From positions 1 through 64,000 of the forward strand of contig DATGQD010000041.1 of the NCBI GenBank assembly GCA_035304385.1: a stretch of DNA of 64,000 bases. The letters run 5' to 3'. The translations under genes were made by a program, and so were the position numbers. This DNA is from ZC4RG29 sp035304385. GTDB taxonomy: Bacteria > Bacteroidota > Bacteroidia > Cytophagales > Cyclobacteriaceae. How positions within the stretch are numbered: the stretch's first letter is position 1; each line of letters begins with the position of its first letter. Under the pieces are notes generated by a model, which saw only the letters and a list, made by a program, of their open reading frames with translations, did not search any database and was not told where the DNA came from. This document shows positions 45,327-52,186 of the stretch, piece after piece.

Positions 45327-46432
45327 AAAGTCCGGCCATGTGATTGTCGCATTAACCACCTGGCTACCGGCTTAATGTTGCCCATCGTTACCGCAAGTCG
45401 GGACGCGGTGTCGCCCGCGAACAACTTTTGCAGGTGGCGCCCGACACGCAGTCTTCCGGCGAATTCACTTTTCCATAGCGCTGCATACGTTGCCTCCATC
45501 TCCGCCCGGGTCAACGCTCCTCTGCAATAGGAACCCGCAACCTCAGCGGCCAGCTTACCGCTGTGTATGGCCATGGCCATGCCATTGCCACACAGCGGCG
45601 CGATCATGCCCGCGGCGTCGCCCGCCATAAGTATATGTTGCTCTACGGGTGCTTTGGTTTCAAATGAAATTTCATTGATCACCAACGGCCGCTCAAACCG
45701 TCGTTTGCATTTGGCGAACAAGGTGTCCAGCCAGGGGTTCTCACCGGCGATGGTTGTTTCCATGGCTGTCACGCTGCCTGATGCTTTCAAGCGGCTGCGT
45801 TTCACGAGATAACATAGGTTGGTGATCCCGTCCTCAACGCGCACCACGCCGCAGTAGCCTCCCTGAAAATTGTGAAGTGCGATGGTGTCCTCGGGAAAAT
45901 CCGTTTCCACATGATATTTCACGGCCACCCAGGGTGAGGGCCTGTCCATGAAGGGCCGCTTTAAACTCACGTCCATGCGCGAGCGTTTACCAAACGCACC
46001 GATCACCACGTCCGCCCGGACCGTTTCATTTCCAAAGGATACTGTAAACTGGTCGTCTGAAAAAACGGTATCCTGCGCAGTTGTGTTGAGACGAAACTCA
46101 ACGCCTGCCGCACGTGCGATTTGATATAAGTGGTTGTCGAAACAATAACGACTAATTCCAAATCCACCCATGTCAAGACGCAGGTGTACCGACTTTCCTC
46201 CCGATGCCGAAAGGAGAAACTTTTCAATTTTGGGAAAGCGGTCAAAATGTCCGGGGAGCATACTGACCGAATTGAGAAATGGCAGTGCCTCATTTGAGAC
46301 ATATTCTCCGCAAACCTTATGTGCGGGGTATTGATTTTTTTCGATGACAAGACAAGGAATCGCACAACGCGCCATTTGAATGGCCGCCACGAGGCCTGCA
46401 AGGCCTCCGCCAATGATTACAGCGCTTTTCAT
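45323..46432 (-). CDS. FAD-dependent oxidoreductase, geranylgeranyl reductase-like
   Basis: 369 aa. The N-terminal Rossmann motif IGGGLAGL is at residues 7-14 with KNQYPAHKVCGEY, and the second FAD motif is GDAAGMIAPLCGNGMA near residue 280, typical of the GGR/CrtI-like group of p-hydroxybenzoate hydroxylase fold enzymes. It may reduce prenyl double bonds or oxidise the aromatic ring in the pathway of the neighbouring prenyltransferase. The stop overlaps that gene by 4 nt. Confidence 0.87.
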   Translation of the reverse strand: MKSAVIIGGGLAGLVAAIQMARCAIPCLVIEKNQYPAHKVCGEYVSNEALPFLNSVSMLPGHFDRFPKIEKFLLSASGGKSVHLRLDMGGFGISRYCFDNHLYQIARAAGVEFRLNTTAQDTVFSDDQFTVSFGNETVRADVVIGAFGKRSRMDVSLKRPFMDRPSPWVAVKYHVETDFPEDTIALHNFQGGYCGVVRVEDGITNLCYLVKRSRLKASGSVTAMETTIAGENPWLDTLFAKCKRRFERPLVINEISFETKAPVEQHILMAGDAAGMIAPLCGNGMAMAIHSGKLAAEVAGSYCRGALTRAEMEATYAALWKSEFAGRLRVGRHLQKLFAGDTASRLAVTMGNIKPVARWLMRQSHGRTF

Positions 46433-46599
46433 CGTTGTATGGCCTTATAATTGCAGCGGGTAGTCGCCCGGTTCGATGAACGGCATTAAAACTATGTCGG
46501 CCGCCATTCGTGACCGGAAACAATTTGGTAAAATTTGCGTTTATTTATTACGCTGTTCTTACATGGATCAGTCTTTAATCGGCTTTAATTAGTTGGCTT

Positions 46600-47070
46600 A
46601 TGGAAACCGCAACCCAAGTTCCAGTACGGGCGGTTGAACCGCTCCACCTGCTGCTCGTAGGTAACAATCCTATCGAGTTGAGTTCGATTTTGAACAAGGT
46701 GCAGATGATTCCCGGAAACAAGATTGTTACGGAAATTGCCTTTGACGTCAAGAGCCTGCTCGAGCGACTTACGAGTTTCAGGCCCAATTACATTTTGATC
46801 GACGACAATATTGGTCGAACCGAATTAACGGAGGCCCTGCAGGCGCTTTCCGGTAATAAAAGGACCAAGAACATACCGGTCACCGTGCTCAAGAATTCGA
46901 ATTATGAAGAGAGCCACGGTTCGTCCAGCGTTCTGGATTATGTCCTGAAACAAAATATTTCCACTGAATCCATTCTCAACACAGTTAAGAACTCCATCAA
47001 GTCGCGGCGCACACAATTGTTCCTGCACAAGGCATACAATATGCGCAAACGGCAGCTCGTCGGAGTGTGA
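46600..47070 (+). CDS. Receiver-like protein lacking the acidic pocket
   Basis: 156 aa. A CheY-type alternation of strands and helices runs from HLLLVGNN to KNSIKSRR. The putative phospho-Asp is in YILIDDNIG near residue 65 and the conserved Lys in LDYVLKQ near 112, but the acidic pair after strand 1 is replaced by NN (GNNPIE), so Mg binding and phosphorylation are doubtful. A short basic tail follows. No kinase is adjacent. It may be a pseudo-receiver used for protein binding. Ends TGA abutting TCA of the protease gene. Confidence 0.65.
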   Translation: METATQVPVRAVEPLHLLLVGNNPIELSSILNKVQMIPGNKIVTEIAFDVKSLLERLTSFRPNYILIDDNIGRTELTEALQALSGNKRTKNIPVTVLKNSNYEESHGSSSVLDYVLKQNISTESILNTVKNSIKSRRTQLFLHKAYNMRKRQLVGV

Positions 47071-48309
47071 TCAGATGGCGTCCTGCAGTCGGAATGTTTT
47101 CCGAAGGATCTGACCTTCACGGTTGATCTGAAGATTGATTTTTCTTCCTGGCTTCGAACTGAGCAATCCCAGCAATTGATTCAGGTCAAGCGTATTGGTG
47201 GCGATACCGTTTATCGACAGGATCAGATCGCCCTCCCTGATGTCGGCTTCTTGCGCCGTGGATAAATCGCGCACTTCCGTAATCTGGAACGTACTCAGAT
47301 CAGAGCCGATCGCCTTGACAATAAGCCCGCTGAGATTGTAATAGAATTTCTTCTTGAACGATGAATTTTTTTTCAGGAAGATCTCCTCCCGCGAGAAGTT
47401 GAATATGATGTTAAACCGGCTGAGGATCTCCCCGCCGAGCGTGCCGTGTCGCGATGTCTTCCCGATCTTCAGGCTGTCCATGTAGCTATTGGGATCGGGA
47501 AAGTTGGCCACCGGTTCTTCCAGAACGTATTCTCCCAACCTCACCGACTGCACACGGCCCACCTTTCCCATGATGGCGCCGCCGATGCCGCGGCCGATCT
47601 GACTGCTGACGGATTTGGCCGGTACCGTTATTCGCGGATCCGCCTGAGGTTCGAGCAGGATGCCGTGGCTCGCACCGGAATCCATCATTAGCTTCGCGAT
47701 GATCGTTTCGCCATTCGTCAGGACAACCTCCGTGGAAATGTATGGTTTGGTATCCTCGACCGAGATCGGTACGCGCTTGTAGCGCCGCCGGGGTTTGAAG
47801 GTTGCGGGCGATGACACGATGAGGAGCTTTTTATCGTAATTGATCTCTACGATAAAACGACTGAACAGCTCGTATCCAAGTATACCATGGACGTCAGTAC
47901 CGAGGTAATTTCGCAGCTCCAGGTAGTCTTCGTTCAGTACCAGGAGCGCATGCCCCGTACCGTGAATCCCCGGCAGGTCGAGGGACACGTTATTGGTGAT
48001 GTACGCTTCCACGTATCCCTCACCGCCGGGACCCGCGATTACATACTTCTTGGAATAGGGGAGATTAAGAATATCACTAAAGGCCTTTTGGGTGAGAATG
48101 CCTGTTTGTACCCCCGTATCGACTACGAATTTCAGGGGAAGCATTCCGTTGAGCACGACAGGAACGATGATCAGGTTGTTCCGCAGCTCAAAGGGGATCA
48201 CCACCTTCCGTCTGCCCTCCTCCAGGACAAAGCCCAACTGCCTTTGCCCGTAGGACAGATTACCGCACAGTAGAATCAGCGCGAAGAATATGGTCAACCT
48301 TTGAAGCAT
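47071..48309 (-). CDS. Exported retropepsin-like aspartyl protease with PDZ domain
   Basis: 412 aa with signal peptide ending near YGQ. Two aspartyl motifs, VDTGVQTG near residue 63 and MDSGASHG near 206, each match the DTG/DSG signature with the hydrophobic-rich flanks of bacterial aspartyl proteases. A C-terminal PDZ domain (~325-412) has AQEADIREGDLILSING. Exported and perhaps active at the envelope; substrate unknown. Confidence 0.85.
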   Translation of the reverse strand: MLQRLTIFFALILLCGNLSYGQRQLGFVLEEGRRKVVIPFELRNNLIIVPVVLNGMLPLKFVVDTGVQTGILTQKAFSDILNLPYSKKYVIAGPGGEGYVEAYITNNVSLDLPGIHGTGHALLVLNEDYLELRNYLGTDVHGILGYELFSRFIVEINYDKKLLIVSSPATFKPRRRYKRVPISVEDTKPYISTEVVLTNGETIIAKLMMDSGASHGILLEPQADPRITVPAKSVSSQIGRGIGGAIMGKVGRVQSVRLGEYVLEEPVANFPDPNSYMDSLKIGKTSRHGTLGGEILSRFNIIFNFSREEIFLKKNSSFKKKFYYNLSGLIVKAIGSDLSTFQITEVRDLSTAQEADIREGDLILSINGIATNTLDLNQLLGLLSSKPGRKINLQINREGQILRKTFRLQDAI

Positions 48310-48360
48310 AGTAACGTCGCCCCATCAATTTAGAGATTTATCGGAAACCGCTCGCTCGCT

Positions 48361-48894
48361 TTATGACAGCAGCCCGCGGACTAGATCCGAAGGGTCGTTC
48401 ACGATGCTGATGAGACTAAAACTTTCCTGCGATAAAAACCCTTGTGAAACCATCCTGGACATCTGATCGACAAGGGGATCGTAGAATCCATCGCAGTTGA
48501 GCAGATATACAGGCCGGGTAATCAAACCCAATTGATTCCAGGTGAGAATTTCCGCCAACTCCTCCAGCGTGCCCCAGCCGCCCGGCAACGCCACAAAAAC
48601 GTCGGCCAGTTCTGCCATGCGGCGCTTGCGTTCGTGCATGGAATGGACCACTTCCAGCCGGGTCACGCCGCGGTGGCCCAATTCACGTTTCATCAGAAAA
48701 TCGGGAATAATGCCGATCACCTCCCCGCCCTCACGCATCACGGCATTGGCAAGTACGCCCATTAATCCAACGTTGCCCCCACCATAGACCAAAGTAATCC
48801 CGGCCCGGGCGAAGCCGCCGCCGAGCGAATCAGCTGCATCTTGAAAAACCGGATTGTCTCCCAGGCTGGAACCACAGAAGACGCAGGCGTTCAT
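48361..48894 (-). CDS. LOG family protein (cytokinin riboside 5'-monophosphate phosphoribohydrolase-like)
   Basis: 177 aa Rossmann-type protein. CVFCGSS at the start, VYGGGNVGLMG near residue 36 and PGGWGTLEE near 105 with an Arg before it form the LOG family site that cleaves nucleoside monophosphates to base and ribose phosphate. In bacteria the usual substrate is uncertain. Preceded by a 37-aa membrane peptide gene 15 nt upstream, likely one operon. Confidence 0.88.
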   Translation of the reverse strand: MNACVFCGSSLGDNPVFQDAADSLGGGFARAGITLVYGGGNVGLMGVLANAVMREGGEVIGIIPDFLMKRELGHRGVTRLEVVHSMHERKRRMAELADVFVALPGGWGTLEELAEILTWNQLGLITRPVYLLNCDGFYDPLVDQMSRMVSQGFLSQESFSLISIVNDPSDLVRGLLS

Positions 48895-48909
48895 TAATCC
48901 CGGTTCGGG

Positions 48910-49023
48910 TTAATATTCTTTGTCATGCTTGTTGTCGCTGACCTTGCTGTTGGGAACTACCCAGGGTGCCACGATAGCCAAAATGAACAACAGAATCACA
49001 ATGTAGAAGGGCATCCAATCCAT
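48910..49023 (-). CDS. Small 37-aa single-span membrane protein
   Basis: MDWMPFYIVILLFILA begins a frame with one strong hydrophobic helix (residues ~5-24) and a hydrophilic tail ending DNKHDKEY. Codon usage resembles the neighbours. A TAAGTTTG promoter box lies 19 nt upstream. The opposite strand is open over the same stretch but gives no plausible protein. It resembles short regulators or subunits of envelope complexes in general character only; I know no homologue. Confidence 0.6.
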   Translation of the reverse strand: MDWMPFYIVILLFILAIVAPWVVPNSKVSDNKHDKEY

Positions 49024-49041
49024 AGCGTACAGTATTTGCTG

Positions 49042-49049
49042 CAAACTTA
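49042..49049 (-). promoter_or_regulatory. Candidate promoter of the small membrane protein and LOG genes
   Basis: TAAGTTTG on the minus strand matches TAnnTTTG exactly, 19 nt before the ATG of the 37-aa gene. No clear -33 TTTG. Confidence 0.4.
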
Positions 49050-49137
49050 TGGATTTCGCCCGTATTTTTTTGGACAGAATCGGCAAAAACCTTTTATGTT
49101 AGAACTTCGGAACGACCCACCGAACTGCTAAACCCAG

Positions 49138-49695
49138 ATGAGACGCGCCATTATACTTGCTGGCATCGGTATCGCCATAATCCTGGCAATTATCGCCTTT
49201 ATGCAATACAGCCTCCGTATGGAGAAATCGGCAAGTCCGGAGGATTACGTGACGTTTGGCCGGGGCGATCTTACGGTCACCCTGTTTTACAACCGTCCTT
49301 CCAAAAAGGACCGCGAAATTTTCGGCGGCCTCGTCCCCTATGGTGAGGTATGGCGCACCGGCGCCAACGAGGCGACGACATTCGAAACGAACCGCGATCT
49401 GATTGTCGACGGAAAAACGCTTCGGCGTGGAAAATATAGTCTATGGACTATCCCGCGACCCGATACCTGGACGGTCATCTTCAACTCCGAACACGGGCAA
49501 TGGGGCATCAATTCCAAAGGCGAACCCAACCGCGATCCGGCTCGTGATGTGCTTACCATAGACGTTCCTGCTATGACGCAGGATCGCACTATCGAACAAT
49601 TCACGGTGACTTTTGAATCCGTGGGTGATGACGTGGAAATGGTCCTGATGTGGGATAAAACGCTCGTCGCTGTTCCCTTCTCCTACAGGCGCTGA
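49138..49695 (+). CDS. DUF2911 family membrane-anchored protein
   Basis: 185 aa. An N-terminal membrane helix (IILAGIGIAIILAIIAFM) anchors a beta-rich domain. GDLTVTLFYNRPSKKDR, PYGEVWRTGANEATTFE and KYSLWTIP are the conserved DUF2911 signature. The domain has no catalytic residues known to me. Its stop is 3 nt from the convergent PD40 gene. Confidence 0.8.
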   Translation: MRRAIILAGIGIAIILAIIAFMQYSLRMEKSASPEDYVTFGRGDLTVTLFYNRPSKKDREIFGGLVPYGEVWRTGANEATTFETNRDLIVDGKTLRRGKYSLWTIPRPDTWTVIFNSEHGQWGINSKGEPNRDPARDVLTIDVPAMTQDRTIEQFTVTFESVGDDVEMVLMWDKTLVAVPFSYRR

Positions 49696-49698
49696 TCG

Positions 49699-51282
49699 TC
49701 AACGCTTCACCGCCAGGAATACGCGGACCTTCTTCTCTTCGGCTGGCAGGGCAAGCACTTCTATGTCCAGACGACTGGCGGGAACACCCTCGCGTTCTAG
49801 ATGGTCTGCGACAGCCTCCGCCTGCTGCCGGGTCCGGTCGTTGTGAAAGTGCTGTCGCACGATTAACGTGTCCCTCGCCTGGATCACCGAATCATCCGCC
49901 AGGTACGATGCTGAGTCTACCACCTCCACGGTCGTCCAGGTTGAATCATATCGCACCTCCGTCAGGTCAGGACTGGAACGGACGGTGTCTTCCTTGTATC
50001 CGGTCATCACAACCTTGATAGTAAAGTCCCGGTCAGGATTGCCGCGTATCAGGCGTGCCACGCGCTTCAGTTCAGAAGCCGACGTGGGTGTAATGCCGGC
50101 AGTGTTCTCGTCGAATTCTATCAGATCCAATTGCAGCTCCTCGCCTGCAGCCGGGAGCGCAATGCGCGGTGTGATACGTACTACCTGTTCGAGCGAGTCG
50201 CCCGTGAGATCGAACCGTTGCGAATAGTACATGAAACGGTCCTGCTCGGGGTCGATGGAAAGCTCGTACGCCGAGCCCTCCATGAGGTATACTTTCACGA
50301 AGCCCTGGCCATCAGGCCTCCCGTTGAAGATCCGCTTGCCATTGGCGAGGTCGTGTACGGAGACGTAGGCGGCGCGATTGCCATCTATCGTACCCTCTAC
50401 GCGCATAAGACCTTTCGGTCGCAAATGATCCGGGATAAGGAATTCGGCCATCTCCCGACGGCGTTCACCTGGTGCATCGCGGAGCAAGTACCTTCCGGTA
50501 GCATTGACACTAACGTATTGATCATCCTCGGGCGTATTCGCAAAACTCATCGGCACAGGATCGGACCACGACCCGTTCCGGAATCGCGTGACATAAAGGT
50601 CCATACCGCCCTTTCCCCCTGGTCGGTCTGAACTGAAGATAAGGGTTTCGCCATCGGCCAGGATGCGCGGTGCCTGCGCGTTCCCTGTGTTGATGGAAGG
50701 GGGCAAGGCAACCGGTTCGCTCCACCGGCCATTGGCTTGCTTCTCCGCCTTCATGATCACACAGCCCGACGCCTCGCGTTGTGACATCGCCTCACAGCGC
50801 ATAAAGTAGACCGTCTTCTGGTCAGGGGTAAAGGTGGCGGATGCCTCGTGTGCGCGTGTGTTCAGCGGGGCAGCCATATTTTTTGGTGTGCCCCACGATG
50901 AACCGCTGCGCTCGCTCATCCAGAGGTCATAACCCCCAACGCCGGGCGATTTGATGGTGGAGAAATAAAGCGTCCGGCCATCCGGACTGAGGGTGTAGCC
51001 CCACAGGTAGCTAAGCCGGGTATGAATCGTATTGGGAAGCACCATCGGGGCGCGCCAGTCGCTACGCGGTGTCCGGTAACTGAAGAAGGGTGTGAGCGCA
51101 TAATCATCGGCATTGTCGCATACAAAAACCAAAGCATCGCCGTCGAGGCTCACATACGGTGCAAAATTATTGATCGCCGGATGGTTAACGCTGGAGGGCA
51201 GACGCCGTCTTGCGGCCTGTGAGAATGTGTCGGCTGTGATGACGAGACAAAAAAGCAATACGAGCAAGATGCGTGTATTCAT
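49699..51282 (-). CDS. Exported PD40/WD40-like protein with variant OmpA C-terminus
   Basis: 527 aa with signal peptide near residue 25. Residues ~35-260 hold WD40-like PD40 repeats (LSPDGRTLYFST, FTPDQKTVYFM, LADGETLIFSSDR). A middle beta part follows, then a C-terminal OmpA-like domain whose helix pattern DRTRQQAEAVADHLEREGV is typical but which lacks the peptidoglycan-binding GHTD-type Asp (TGYKED) and has a ~45-residue insert. Such PD40-OmpA proteins occur near the Bacteroidota outer membrane. Peptidoglycan binding is therefore doubtful. Confidence 0.8.
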   Translation of the reverse strand: MNTRILLVLLFCLVITADTFSQAARRRLPSSVNHPAINNFAPYVSLDGDALVFVCDNADDYALTPFFSYRTPRSDWRAPMVLPNTIHTRLSYLWGYTLSPDGRTLYFSTIKSPGVGGYDLWMSERSGSSWGTPKNMAAPLNTRAHEASATFTPDQKTVYFMRCEAMSQREASGCVIMKAEKQANGRWSEPVALPPSINTGNAQAPRILADGETLIFSSDRPGGKGGMDLYVTRFRNGSWSDPVPMSFANTPEDDQYVSVNATGRYLLRDAPGERRREMAEFLIPDHLRPKGLMRVEGTIDGNRAAYVSVHDLANGKRIFNGRPDGQGFVKVYLMEGSAYELSIDPEQDRFMYYSQRFDLTGDSLEQVVRITPRIALPAAGEELQLDLIEFDENTAGITPTSASELKRVARLIRGNPDRDFTIKVVMTGYKEDTVRSSPDLTEVRYDSTWTTVEVVDSASYLADDSVIQARDTLIVRQHFHNDRTRQQAEAVADHLEREGVPASRLDIEVLALPAEEKKVRVFLAVKR

Positions 51283-51404
51283 GCGCAGAATGGGGTTTAG
51301 GCCAATTTAGCCATTCTCCAGCAAGGATCTTACCGGATAAATTTCATCGGGGATTTTTTTCGGCAGGCTGCATCGATTTTGCGCTACGCTCGTAATTTAG
51401 TGAC

Positions 51405-52151
51405 ATGATCCAGATTATTCCGTCAATAGCCATCCGAAAGGGGAGGGTGGTCAAAATGCGCAAAGGCGACCCGACCAGCGAAAAGGCATATGATGAGAAC
51501 GTGCTCGATCTCGCGAAACGATTCGAGGACCACGGCATTGATGTCGTCCATCTGGTCGACCTGGATGGGGCGGAAAGCGGATCACCGGTGAACTATCACA
51601 TTATCGAGGCCATCAAGGCCTACACCAATCTCAAGGTCGACTTCACCGGCGGAATCATGACCGACGGCGACATCGGGAAGGCCTTTGAATCGGGTGCCGC
51701 CTACATCACCGCCTCCAGCGTAGCGGTTCTTGATCCCGAGCTCTTCGCCTCCTGGGTGGTCTCCTATGGTCGTGAGAAGGTTACACTCGGCGCGGATGTC
51801 ACCAATGTCGATACCAAAGAGTTGCTCTACAGGGGATGGCGGCGCAAAGCGCAGATCACGTTGTTCGATCATCTCGAGTACTTCTACTCGCGTGGGTTGA
51901 AATACGTCAAGTCAACCGACGTATCGCGCGATGGCGTGCTGCAGGGCCCCGCATTCGATTTTTATGAATCGATCATCGAGCGCTTTCCCGAGATCTGCGT
52001 ACTGGCCAGCGGGGGCATCCGCGGCATGGACGACATCAAACACCTGAATGACATAGGCGTGTTTGCCGTGATCTTCGGCAAGGCATACTACGAAGGCGTG
52101 CTCCACCTCGAGGACGTGCAGAAATTCCTCGTCAGCAGTAGCGCACATTAG
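51405..52151 (+). CDS. HisA-like (beta/alpha)8 barrel protein lacking the first catalytic Asp
   Basis: 248 aa homologue of HisA, which isomerises ProFAR to PRFAR in histidine synthesis. Phosphate loops TGGI near residue 82 and ASGGI are kept, D131 (ADV) matches the second catalytic Asp, and VSRDGVLQGP matches the C-terminal part. The first catalytic Asp of the AID motif, the general base at the end of strand 1, is replaced by Ala9 (IIPSIAI). There are no other his genes here. It is probably a paralogue with another reaction or no catalysis. Confidence 0.8.
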   Translation: MIQIIPSIAIRKGRVVKMRKGDPTSEKAYDENVLDLAKRFEDHGIDVVHLVDLDGAESGSPVNYHIIEAIKAYTNLKVDFTGGIMTDGDIGKAFESGAAYITASSVAVLDPELFASWVVSYGREKVTLGADVTNVDTKELLYRGWRRKAQITLFDHLEYFYSRGLKYVKSTDVSRDGVLQGPAFDFYESIIERFPEICVLASGGIRGMDDIKHLNDIGVFAVIFGKAYYEGVLHLEDVQKFLVSSSAH

Positions 52152-52186
52152 CGCGGCATAAGAGACGCGCGATAGCGCATGGTCTA

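Noticed and set aside
48925..49131. Plus-strand 68-codon frame
   Set aside because: The minus strand over the same stretch codes a better membrane peptide with a promoter box; the plus frame has no signal or domain.
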